The translations under genes were made by a program, and so were the position numbers. A DNA stretch of 64,000 nt from a virus. Below, one piece after another: positions 1 to 10,200 of the stretch (position 1 is its first letter; each line of letters starts with the position of its first letter). The stretch covers positions 55,272 to 119,271 of the IMG/VR virus record IMGVR_UViG_3300031688_000003, one strand, 5' to 3'. The notes under the pieces are model-generated. The model had not been told where the DNA came from and ran no database searches. It saw only the letters and a program-made list of their open reading frames with translations.

Positions 1-3000
1 ATGATGAGCTAGAAGAAACATTAGGAGATACGTCTTGGGTGGACATAATGTCAAAAATGTCTGAGGAAGAGTTTAACAATTTTGTTGCACCTTATAGTAA
101 AAGAACAGATAGTTTAAACAATCTTAAAAGGTTTACAGGTGATGAGAGATGGTGGGCTGGTAATCTTGCTAATGTTATTTCTGATGAAGAATATGCAAAG
201 GCAAATGAAAATCGTAAATGGACAAGAGACAACCATAGAAAAGGGAACCTTCCTAATTATAGTGAAGTGGCACCACTTGGAAAATCTACAGAAGATGTAT
301 TTTATGATGCTGAAAAAGCTTACTATAATACACCAGTACACACTAAAGAAGAACTTAATGCTGACTTTGATACTGCTTATCCTTATACATTTAATTCAGT
401 TGCTGGAACGGATCCTTTAAATAAGATACCATGGAAGAATGAGATGAAGGATGATCCAGAAAAGTGGGAGGGTTCGTGGTCTGATTATATAAGAAGTACA
501 GATATACAACCTGACTATTATGAAATAGGGGACATAACCCTTGCTGAAGAAAGTAATCCATTTCATTTTGTATATGACGGTGGAGATCAAGATGGAGAGA
601 CAGTTAATACAGCAGTTCCAGATAAAGGGATAAAAGATATACAAGATGTACGTAGTCATGATGAATATATGAAATGGTATGATCATCATAAAAAGAGCGG
701 TGTTCTTAATAATAAATCTAAAAAAGATATGGATTATTGGGAAGCTTTAACTGATAAAGATAATAATGTATGGACATCTAACTTTAAATATACAGATGCA
801 TCACCAAGATATAAGGAACTAGATTTCCTTGAAAACCCTAATATGAATATATCAGATGGGGAAAGAGGGAGATTATCTGATAGATCTGAACAGTCGTTAT
901 CAAGATTTGAAACATTAACGGGTAGAGATAGAAAGATGTATAATGATAACCATTTAAATGAAATGGAATATTTTAATTCAATTGGTATATTTGAAACTCC
1001 TTTAGATAAACCTATTGCCTACTATCCTAAAGAAGAAAGGATGGAGTTAATGAAAGTATTAAATGATTATGAAAAGAAACAAAATTCTGAAAATACAGCT
1101 TGGACAATAGATTATAAAAATTCTGAGTTTTATGGTAAAGAAAGAACATATAAGTATGGTGGTTCACTTCCAAAAGCTCAATTAAAGCAAGTTAAGAATG
1201 CATATGCTTTAACTAAGAGTTTAATTAAAGGTAAGCAGTTAGGTAAGGTTTTAAATAAATCATTAAAACTTAATGAATTTATTCCTAAAGCATCAAAGGC
1301 TCCAATCATACCAAAAAATAAAATAGCTTATGTAACTCCTATAAATACAGATGTAAACATAAACATAGGTAATGATATAATATCTAATAACAAAACTGTA
1401 AATGCTGATAATAAATTTAGTTTACAATCAGATGTCTTTAAGAACAAAATACCATTAACAAGAGTATTAAGTTCTAAAGGTTTAAGATTTACGGATGGTA
1501 AATTATTTAGTTCAACAGAACCACATACACATTATAAATCAGACAGCAGAGGTGAGGAATTTCCTCTTCGTTTAAAATCAACAAATAGAAATACCACACA
1601 TTGGTCTTATGGTCATATAGGTAATCCTGGACATGGGGGTGGAAGTTGGTCAAAGAAGTCTACAGCTATCATTAATGATTATGAAAATTTGTCAAAATCT
1701 GGACTTGCCCTAGATCTTGATCCAACTGATACATGGTTCTATTCTAAAGGTAATTTTGAAATACCTGCTAATTCATTAATCTTGACTAGAGATAAGACGT
1801 TATATAAGAAAATAAAAAAAGAAACAAATATTACAAATATAAAACTATTTGAAAATACTAATAATGAAGATTTTGAAAGTATTGTAAACTCATATTCTAC
1901 AAGAGGAGGAAAAGGAGCATATACTAGACCAACGGATGATATGATAAATCCTAAAGATCAGTTTTTTAATGCAGGAGAAGGTGAAATGATAATGAGAGAC
2001 TATATGATAAAAAACTATAGTAAAGGAGATGATGTATCTTTAACACAGACTGCGGATCACTATAAACCTCATCAGTGGCAAGGACATGATTTTGATTGGG
2101 TACACCCCTTTACTGGTAAAAAATCAGGTATTACAACAATGCATCCAGATTTTGATCATTCTTATATGGATCTTGGAGATCCTTTTGGAGGAGGTCAGAG
2201 TAAGGCACACTCTGGTTCTCCATTATCTACTATAGAAAGAATGGAATATAATTGGGGAGATAATATGACAACTAATCATGGATTATACAGTAGTAACAAC
2301 AGATGGGGCAATGGTGATAGATCAGGAAGCTTAGATATATTAGCAAAATTACCAAAAACCATACAAGTAAATGAAATGGAGAAGGTAATGAAAACCTATA
2401 AAAATCAACGTGAAGGTCTTAGACTTCAACAAGAACTAGCAGAATTAAACGGGTTTAAATCATATAAAGAATTCAAGAACTCAATATCAAAACAAGAATG
2501 GTTAGATTTTAAGAGAGATGGTGGCTCACTAAACAAAGCACAATGGTGGAATCCTAAGAATGCATATGCTTTAGCTAATACTATATCTAAATCATTTAAA
2601 CCAGCTAAATCACTTCTTCCTAAACCTAGTTTTAAAAATATAAACTACCAAAAATTATTACCTTTTACTGAATCAGGTTCTACTCTTGTTCCTCAAACCC
2701 ATATGAGTAGTGGGAAGGAAGGAACTAGTATGGATCTATCAGAGACATTAAATTCTATTTATGCTGATAACAAACCTATGTGGTTTGGTCCTACTGCAAC
2801 AAGTAATAGATATAGAATGACAGATGATAATAATAAATTTATTCCAACAATTCCTGGACAAGGTGGACTTTTTCAAGTAGGTTCTGGAAGACTTGGTAAT
2901 ACAGGTAAACCAGGTTTTGATGAAATACCATTTACAGAAGCAACAATGCCATTTGGTGGTCTGGCAAATGATGGTTACCACCTTAATCTAGAAACTGGAT

Positions 3001-6000
3001 TGCCTAATTACAATGATCCACTAATGGATCACAAACTTTTAACAAAAAATGCTTTTCAAAATAAGATTGATGGTGTTTTTAATCCTAATACTAAGTTTAA
3101 AATATTTAAGAGTGACCTCTCCAAAGGTAATCATGCAATGCACCAGAAATGGTCAGACAAAGAACTTGCTAAAATTAAAGCAGATGGGTATGATGCTATT
3201 CAACTTGTAGATCAAAATGGTAATCAGATAGAAAATATATTACTTAATAAAGAAAAGTTTAAGATAAATAAGATCAATGATATGGATGTACACATTGACA
3301 ATCCTGAATTCAAATATGGTGGATCACTACCTAAGGCTCAATGGTACAATCTAAAGAATGCATATAATATCGGTAAGGGTTTAGTAAATACAATAAAGAG
3401 TCCTTTTATTAATGATTTAGTGCAAGGTAGTAATAAACTCTATAGGGGTATAGGACCAGCTGGATATAATAGTGCAGTAAATACTGGTAAGATACTATCA
3501 AATGTAAACCCAACTGCAGTAAATGAAGGTGCTTTTAATTTAACAAAGAACTTTGGAAATAAAACTTTTTTCACTCCTAATGTTGAAACAGCAAGTAAAT
3601 ATGGTGATGGTTATATAGCTGAAATAAATAATGATGTTAATGATTTTAGTAATAGATATAATTCAGACTGGAGTCAGTTTACAACTGACCCTGTTTTCTT
3701 AAGTCAATCTAACATATATAAAATGAATATGTTAGGAAATTATAAAAGAATACTTTCTCAAAATACAGTAGGAGATCATAGTAAAATAAACTTTTTAGAT
3801 AATGTTAAACTTAGGACAAATTATACATCTAGTACAGGTTTAGATTATTATGGTCATAGAAATGTTAAACATAATATAAAAGGAGGATGGCCTACACAGT
3901 TAGAGGTTGAAAAACTAAAAAAAGATTCAGGTTTAACACTAACACAAGATAACTTAAGAAGTTATGTAGAAAAGATTGGTAAAGTTGGCGGTGGTAAATA
4001 TCCTAAAACAACTTTATATAGATATGGTGATATGGCTACAAATGCAGCTGGTAATAAAGACATGGGTTACTATTCAGCAGATCCACTTGATCCACTTAGA
4101 TACAGTGAAAGAGCAGATAGAACTTTTAATGGAAGTGTTTTTAAAATTGATGTTGAAAATGAATTACTACCAGAATTTTATAAAGGAATAGGATTTGGTA
4201 ACCAAGGTAAAGAACCAGGATTTCAATCAGGAACATTATTTAAAGAATTTGAAGTTCCAGAAGATTTTTTAGGTAAATTTGGAAATCAACAAACTTTCAA
4301 AACTTTATCTGATTATAAAAAATGGCTTAATACAGTTAAGCAATCTGGAGGATCATTAACTAAACATCAAGTTCCTAAATTAATTAAAGGTGCATTAGAC
4401 TTAGGTAAGAAGGTGAAGAATATTATTTCTCCTAAAAATGTTAACTCAATTATAGATTGGAGTAAAGTCAGTCCTGCAATATTAGCTAATAAAAACTTAT
4501 TAAGTGAATATGCTGATATAGAAATGGCAACTAAAGCAAATGCAACATGGATGAAGAATGATGATGGTACTTCTTTCTGGGGTACACCTCAACAGTTTAT
4601 TCAAGTAAATAGTGAGGCCTTTAAAAACTCTTATCCAGAAGGTTATAAAAGAGTATTCAGAGGTGAGTCAGGTACTTTGAAATTAACAGATCCTCTTTAT
4701 TCAGGAGCTGCAGATATAGAATCAGGTAATAAAGGTATATTTACAGCAAATGAAGGTTTAGCTAAACTATATACAAACGATTATAGATTAGGGTCAAATA
4801 GTAGTATTCTTCAATTAGCAATACCTAGTGTTAGTGATGGTAGCAAATACTTAAATATAAACGGTCTAGGTAATGATTGGACAGATCTTAGTTCTATAGG
4901 TACTACAAAAAAGACTCTTGAACTAAATATAAAGAATTTAGAAAATAACATAAAGAAGGATGCAGAAGGATTTCAATGGGCATCTGGCAGTGGTAGTTTA
5001 GAAAGTTATGATGTAAATAAACACTTACAAAGTTATAAAGATTTTTACAATAACTATGATGAGATAGTTGCTAATCCTATCTATAAGAAATTACTTGAGT
5101 TTAAAGAAGCTGCTTGGGAAAATGACAAAATTCTTAATGGGGGAAATTTAGCAGGACGACAAAGTTTTGGAACTGGAGATGTAGGTGACTTTATGGAAAA
5201 ATCAGGTTTAAATAATATAAGATTAAACTATATAGATGATGGTGGTTTTGGAGATGTAACACTTAACAACCAGATACCAGGTAACTATCTAAAATCTCTA
5301 ACAAATAACAATGGTAGATTTAATCTAAAAAACCCCAACATGAATAGACAAAAAGGAGGATCACTACCAAAAGCTCAATTGCAATATTATGATAAAGCTA
5401 AAAAAACATATGATTTTGTTAAAGGATTATGGACTGTTGCTAAGCCTGTTTCAAAACTTGTAATACCAGGAAGGTCAGCTACTGATGTGGCTCATAAAAT
5501 AAAACCATTAATTAATAGTTACCAAAAACCAAATTCTGCTGGTGTTGCAAGTTTGATAAATCCTAACTGGACTGTTGATGAAGGTGGATTATATGAAGGT
5601 ATGGATAGTAGAGTTAGAACATTTATAGAACCAGGCCAGTATGGAATAAATGAACCTATAAGACTAATGGATGGTAATACTAGATTTCATTATGGACAGA
5701 GTCAAGGAAAAGATTGGGACGAATGGTATAGAACATTTCAGCATAATAACCAATCTTTATATCCAGAGATAGCTGAAAAAAATCTTACTCTTGAAAATGG
5801 AACATGGAGACCTAAAACACAGCTTGAACTTGATGATGATATACCAACAGAAGTTTGGGATCCTGTACAACAGAAATTTGTTAAACAAAATTTGAAAACA
5901 AGACCCTTTGCTGATCCCACATCCCTATATAGAGCTGTTAATGCTCCTGATATTCAAACTGCTGAAAAGTTTGGAACTACAATTCCTTCACTCAATTCTG

Positions 6001-7217
6001 GTGCAGATGGGAGAAGGACAGGATATACCGACTTACAAAAAAACACTCCATATGATGTTTTATTTACAACACCCAATGCAGGTTGGATAGGTGGTTCAGG
6101 TGTTGATGATCCATATAATTTATTTAATTTATATGCAAAAAAAGATCAAGGAAAATTTATAGTTAAAATGCCAAGAACAAATGGTGCTGTTGAGAGTTTA
6201 ACTCAAATTAATAATAGGACAGATATTTTAAACAATTCTCAATATCCGTACAGTGGAAACACTGGTTCAGTTTGGAATGAAGCAACTGGTAAATTTGATA
6301 TACCTACACATCTTGGTTCAGGTATATTCAATACAGTCTCTGGTAAGCCTGATTTAAGTTTAATACCAGAAGGATCAATTGTTAATCCAAATTATTCAAG
6401 TTTTAATGGTAACCAGATAACTCCAATATTTGGAACAAAAGGAACAACAGTTAGAAACGCACAAGATGTATTACCAATAGAAGACTATTTCAAAAAACTA
6501 AAAGAAGATCCTAATTGGAAATTTAATAAAGGAGGATCTGTAAAAGCTCAATATGTAGGTGAAACTAAAGAAGATATAGATTGGACAGGTACAACTCAAG
6601 GTGAGATACCAAGCAATGAACCAGACTTAGATCTTTTAAAGCAAGGTGTTGGTTATGCTGAAAGTCTTAATGGTGAGTTGATGATTAATTCTCAATCTAC
6701 TGCAACAGGATTATATGGTCAAAGATTTTCTGAAGTAAAGAAAGGTAAATTATATGATGGAACAAGAGAAGAATTTGCTGTAGATCTTGATGCTCAAAAC
6801 TCTTTATTTGAACAAAGATACAATGGAGAAATAAAAGATATACCAGGATTAAAACAAAGTGGTATAGATCTATATGAAGAGTATAACACACAAATAACAG
6901 ACTTTCCATACTCAACAACTGAAGTTGCTGCACTGGTAAACTTCATAGGTAGACAAGGTACAAGAGACTACCTAGGATACGTTCTAAGAGACGGTAATAC
7001 ATTAGAATCAGTATTCCCTACTAAGTATGGATCAAAAGCAAATCAGTCAAATAAGACTCCAAATGAATATATCACTAAATTTAATGAAGGTTTAAATATA
7101 AAAAAGAAAGGAGGTGAAGTAGATAAGCTTACTGAAAGATTGATAAAGAAATATGAAGAAGGAGGAACACTTACACCTGCAGGAACTAAACATTTAAAGT
7201 CTCTAGGGATGATATAA
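1..7217 (+). CDS. Giant modular virion effector protein: ADP-ribosyltransferase-like modules plus lysozyme-like C-terminus (5' partial)
   Basis: The reading frame is open to the left edge of the window (from base 3), so the GTG at 39 is not the true start and the N-terminus is missing. Residues are numbered from that GTG. Short motifs of the YGGSLPKAQ type at about residues 373, 827, 1093, 1436, 1772 and 2165 divide the protein into modules of 250-450 residues. Several modules look like ADP-ribosyltransferases: an LYRG-type strand with Arg at 1136, 1328, 1541 and 1965, followed by FFTPN-, YYSAD- or IFTAN-type strands, and a GYDAI strand near 1050. The last module (about 2165-2392) resembles a transglycosylase/lysozyme fold, with candidate catalytic Glu2208 in YAES followed by TATGLYGQ. 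By family knowledge such enzymes modify host proteins and open peptidoglycan; carriage in the virion is inferred from the neighbouring RNA polymerase gene. The transferase calls rest on motif shape only. Confidence 0.72.
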   Translation, partial: DELEETLGDTSWVDIMSKMSEEEFNNFVAPYSKRTDSLNNLKRFTGDERWWAGNLANVISDEEYAKANENRKWTRDNHRKGNLPNYSEVAPLGKSTEDVFYDAEKAYYNTPVHTKEELNADFDTAYPYTFNSVAGTDPLNKIPWKNEMKDDPEKWEGSWSDYIRSTDIQPDYYEIGDITLAEESNPFHFVYDGGDQDGETVNTAVPDKGIKDIQDVRSHDEYMKWYDHHKKSGVLNNKSKKDMDYWEALTDKDNNVWTSNFKYTDASPRYKELDFLENPNMNISDGERGRLSDRSEQSLSRFETLTGRDRKMYNDNHLNEMEYFNSIGIFETPLDKPIAYYPKEERMELMKVLNDYEKKQNSENTAWTIDYKNSEFYGKERTYKYGGSLPKAQLKQVKNAYALTKSLIKGKQLGKVLNKSLKLNEFIPKASKAPIIPKNKIAYVTPINTDVNINIGNDIISNNKTVNADNKFSLQSDVFKNKIPLTRVLSSKGLRFTDGKLFSSTEPHTHYKSDSRGEEFPLRLKSTNRNTTHWSYGHIGNPGHGGGSWSKKSTAIINDYENLSKSGLALDLDPTDTWFYSKGNFEIPANSLILTRDKTLYKKIKKETNITNIKLFENTNNEDFESIVNSYSTRGGKGAYTRPTDDMINPKDQFFNAGEGEMIMRDYMIKNYSKGDDVSLTQTADHYKPHQWQGHDFDWVHPFTGKKSGITTMHPDFDHSYMDLGDPFGGGQSKAHSGSPLSTIERMEYNWGDNMTTNHGLYSSNNRWGNGDRSGSLDILAKLPKTIQVNEMEKVMKTYKNQREGLRLQQELAELNGFKSYKEFKNSISKQEWLDFKRDGGSLNKAQWWNPKNAYALANTISKSFKPAKSLLPKPSFKNINYQKLLPFTESGSTLVPQTHMSSGKEGTSMDLSETLNSIYADNKPMWFGPTATSNRYRMTDDNNKFIPTIPGQGGLFQVGSGRLGNTGKPGFDEIPFTEATMPFGGLANDGYHLNLETGLPNYNDPLMDHKLLTKNAFQNKIDGVFNPNTKFKIFKSDLSKGNHAMHQKWSDKELAKIKADGYDAIQLVDQNGNQIENILLNKEKFKINKINDMDVHIDNPEFKYGGSLPKAQWYNLKNAYNIGKGLVNTIKSPFINDLVQGSNKLYRGIGPAGYNSAVNTGKILSNVNPTAVNEGAFNLTKNFGNKTFFTPNVETASKYGDGYIAEINNDVNDFSNRYNSDWSQFTTDPVFLSQSNIYKMNMLGNYKRILSQNTVGDHSKINFLDNVKLRTNYTSSTGLDYYGHRNVKHNIKGGWPTQLEVEKLKKDSGLTLTQDNLRSYVEKIGKVGGGKYPKTTLYRYGDMATNAAGNKDMGYYSADPLDPLRYSERADRTFNGSVFKIDVENELLPEFYKGIGFGNQGKEPGFQSGTLFKEFEVPEDFLGKFGNQQTFKTLSDYKKWLNTVKQSGGSLTKHQVPKLIKGALDLGKKVKNIISPKNVNSIIDWSKVSPAILANKNLLSEYADIEMATKANATWMKNDDGTSFWGTPQQFIQVNSEAFKNSYPEGYKRVFRGESGTLKLTDPLYSGAADIESGNKGIFTANEGLAKLYTNDYRLGSNSSILQLAIPSVSDGSKYLNINGLGNDWTDLSSIGTTKKTLELNIKNLENNIKKDAEGFQWASGSGSLESYDVNKHLQSYKDFYNNYDEIVANPIYKKLLEFKEAAWENDKILNGGNLAGRQSFGTGDVGDFMEKSGLNNIRLNYIDDGGFGDVTLNNQIPGNYLKSLTNNNGRFNLKNPNMNRQKGGSLPKAQLQYYDKAKKTYDFVKGLWTVAKPVSKLVIPGRSATDVAHKIKPLINSYQKPNSAGVASLINPNWTVDEGGLYEGMDSRVRTFIEPGQYGINEPIRLMDGNTRFHYGQSQGKDWDEWYRTFQHNNQSLYPEIAEKNLTLENGTWRPKTQLELDDDIPTEVWDPVQQKFVKQNLKTRPFADPTSLYRAVNAPDIQTAEKFGTTIPSLNSGADGRRTGYTDLQKNTPYDVLFTTPNAGWIGGSGVDDPYNLFNLYAKKDQGKFIVKMPRTNGAVESLTQINNRTDILNNSQYPYSGNTGSVWNEATGKFDIPTHLGSGIFNTVSGKPDLSLIPEGSIVNPNYSSFNGNQITPIFGTKGTTVRNAQDVLPIEDYFKKLKEDPNWKFNKGGSVKAQYVGETKEDIDWTGTTQGEIPSNEPDLDLLKQGVGYAESLNGELMINSQSTATGLYGQRFSEVKKGKLYDGTREEFAVDLDAQNSLFEQRYNGEIKDIPGLKQSGIDLYEEYNTQITDFPYSTTEVAALVNFIGRQGTRDYLGYVLRDGNTLESVFPTKYGSKANQSNKTPNEYITKFNEGLNIKKKGGEVDKLTERLIKKYEEGGTLTPAGTKHLKSLGMI
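1155..7184 (+). repeat. YGGSLPKAQ module-boundary motif, copies in the first giant gene
   Basis: Near-identical nine-residue motifs are encoded at 1155-1181 (YGGSLPKAQ), 2517-2543 (DGGSLNKAQ), 3315-3341 (YGGSLPKAQ), 4344-4370 (SGGSLTKHQ), 5352-5378 (KGGSLPKAQ) and 6531-6551 (GGSVKAQ, shortened), with a weak terminal variant GGTLTPAG at 7161-7184. After three of them a helix-like stretch KNAYAL or KNAYNI follows, suggesting each copy starts a module. The copies use different codons, so they are conserved at protein level and not recent DNA duplications. A linker, a processing site or a packaging tag are all possible; the sequence does not decide. Confidence 0.85.
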
Positions 7218-7248
7218 GAATGGATATAATTAGACAATGTCCTAATAA

Positions 7249-7259
7249 TTTAGTATATT
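7249..7259 (+). promoter_or_regulatory. Candidate promoter element TTTAGTATATT
   Basis: This 11-base motif lies in the 79-base gap before the gene at 7297, 37 bases ahead of its ATG. The same motif with at most one change occurs in the gaps before the genes at 16052 and 44743. The gap is one of the few real intergenic spaces on the left arm. Promoter function is inferred from this recurrence. Confidence 0.4.
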
Positions 7260-7296
7260 ATAAGTGTATAGTGCTAAATATTAATTAATTGAGCAA

Positions 7297-10200
7297 ATGG
7301 CAAAAGAATTTCCAGATAATAAAACTTTAGAAGTTTACCAGCAAGGTGGTGCTACTCAGAGTGTTAACTCATGTCCAGAAGCTATATCTGATGACATGAT
7401 AAATATAGATAATAGAGAACGTTCTATTGTAAGATCTAACTATAGTAAATCAAATACAGAAAGCAAATGTGGAAATTGTATCTTTTTTGACATATCTAAT
7501 AGGATAAAAAAGTGTGCAGATACTAAGTCAGATAATAAAGGATACTGCTGGGATCAAGAGTTTGTATGTGAATCTCAAAATATTTGTGATATGTGGGAAG
7601 AAGGTGGTCCAATCAAGTCTAACAAAGACTCATATGCACAAGATGAATCCTCTAATGAGTTTGAACAAAATAAAGCAGAAGTTGAACAGATACAAACTCA
7701 GAAACAGATGCCTGTGTTTAATGAGTCTCAACAACAACCAATGGCTCCGCAACAAGGTGCACCACCTCAAGCAATGCCTCCTCAACAACAAGCTCCTGCA
7801 CCACAAGAACAAATGCAACCTTCATTTGCATATGGTGGATCTTTAAGGAAGGCTCAAGAGCAACATGAAACAAATCCTATAAATCCTGTAACAGGATTAC
7901 CTTTTGAAGATGATATGTTGGCAGCAAAGAAAGAAAGAGATTTACAAGCTGCAAAAGAAAGAGAAGCAATATTAGCTCAACAAGGTCAAGATAATAATAC
8001 AGATATATATGATGAAGCAAATCCTAAAGAAGCAGGTTCATCACTTAAAGATAAATATAAAAACTGGAGAACTAAAAGAGCAATAAAAAAATATCAAAAG
8101 AGTTTAATCCCAGAAGCTCCATTTATGATGTATAACTCTGATCCTTCACAAGGTGTTCTAGGAGAGATAGGTAATTGGATGAAAAGTGCGAAGAAAGACT
8201 TTACTACTAATTGGGATAATAATAATAAGAAAAGTAACTATCAACAATTTAAAGTTTCAAATCCACATGATGATGTAAGATTCTTTGATCAAGATAATCC
8301 TGATGCACCACTGCTCAACTATGGCCAGAAGAATTCTAATGATTATAACAAGTTCTCTACTGACAGAACATCAGCATTTCCAGAACTATATCAAATATCA
8401 TCTATGGATAATGAAGGTAACATAAGTTACACAGGAGAGAAGTTGTTAGGGGATATGGTTGAAACAGAATACATGCCTGATGCTGTTCACATTCAACATA
8501 CTGAAGATGGAACAGGAGTTACAGGAGCATACATATATACTGGAATGAGTGATGCTGGAAAAAAAGAATATGAGTTTGTTCCTTTTGATAAAGAAAATCC
8601 TACTCAGATTTCAGTTGGACCATCTAAGCAAAAACGTGCTGAACAAGAAATGGCAGATAAGAATATATGTATAAATGCAGGTGGTGAATGGGATGCTGGA
8701 GTATGTACATATCCTGATGAGACAACTAAGAAAGATAATTTACAAAAGAAGAAAAATGAGAACTTTAAAAAGACACCATTAAATATAGAATTTGATAAAG
8801 ATAAACAATTTGGAGGTACTCCAACATTTGCACATATGAGAGATGGAGGTTCTCTGTCAAAGTTTCAAAGTCAAAGTGAATGGACAGATGAACAACTAAA
8901 AACATATCTAAAGTTGCAAAATGAAATGCTTGTTACTGGTGGTGTTGATGGATCTAAAATTGATCTATCTAAAAAAGATACTTGGCCTAGTGTTAAATTT
9001 TCAGTTTCAGATGGTACATATAATACAATGTATCCTTGGTTACCAGATATGTCTACTAAAGAAGGTAAGTCACAAATGTATAATTTACATAAAACTGCAT
9101 CAGATAAATTTCCTGATCAAACATACATGCCTGGTGTATATTGGGGATCAGATGATGAAGGTGGTGCATATCCATATCTAAATGAAACTGTTGAGGGTAA
9201 AGAAGAAAGAGCACGTCATACTGCATCATTGCAACGTGACTTTGCAACATTACAAGAAGCATTAGCATTTGCTAAAAAAGGTGGATATAATACTGAAGGC
9301 TTAAGTGTAAATGGTGTACCTATACAAAACGTTAGTAATATAGGTAGTTCTGCCGATGACATAGACTATGGTGCAGAAGGGAACTTTAATAGAAGAAGGT
9401 TGGGTATTAATAGAAGTGTAGGAACAGATGATTTAACAGGTACAGTTTATGATGCAGCATATAAACCATATCAAGAAAAATTACAAAAGGAATATGATAA
9501 CCATTATGCTACTAAGTCTGGTGTAGATAATTGGTCTATGGAAAAATTTATGAATGAGTATGATCATAGTGGATACAAGCAAGACTGGCAAGAAGTTACT
9601 GCAGATAACATGGAGGATGCTATAAATTATTCAGGTAATCAAGCCTTTGAAGGTTCCATGGGAGGTTATGGTGGAGGTGCAATAGGATATAATTCTGGTA
9701 ATAGTGAATACATTATAGGAAATGATACATTACCTAATCCTCAATTTCAAGATCATGGAAGGAATAAAGAAATGACTACTGATATGGGTTATATACCAGG
9801 ATTGGTTGGAGGAATGGGTGGATTAAAACTAGGAATGAACTTAGCAAAATATGTAGGAGGTTTCAGTGTTCCTTATACACAAGGAGCACTTACTTTTGGT
9901 AATGTAGCTAATGGAATGATGGCAACTAATGGTGTAGTTAACACTCTACCAACTGCAGTTAATAATTTTAAAGAAGGTGACTGGGAGGAAGGGTTGATGA
10001 ATACAGCTTTTGGACTTGGTGAAATGACAGGGTTTGGAAATATGGGTACTAATATTTTACCAAAAACATTTAATCAAGTCAGAGGTCTTAACTCAACAAT
10101 GCCTGCTTTAAATATTAAAGGTCAATCTAAAATTATGGAAAGTTTAAACGCAAATAAGAATTTGAGAACATTCAATGCAAATCCTCTTAGTAAAAGACCT

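Noticed and set aside
39-41. GTG at 39 as the true start of the first giant gene
   Set aside because: The same frame is open to the left edge of the window, so the gene is cut and the real start is outside.
1155-7184. GG in the YGGSLPKAQ motif as a C39-type double-glycine leader cleavage site
   Set aside because: Such leaders occur once near the N-terminus of secreted peptides. Here copies are internal and no C39 peptidase or exporter is seen; a processing role stays open but not by this route.
7630-7818. Leu/His-rich antisense frame under the Gln/Pro-rich linker of the second giant gene
   Set aside because: Its composition is what the antisense of CAA and CCT codons gives; no evidence of coding.
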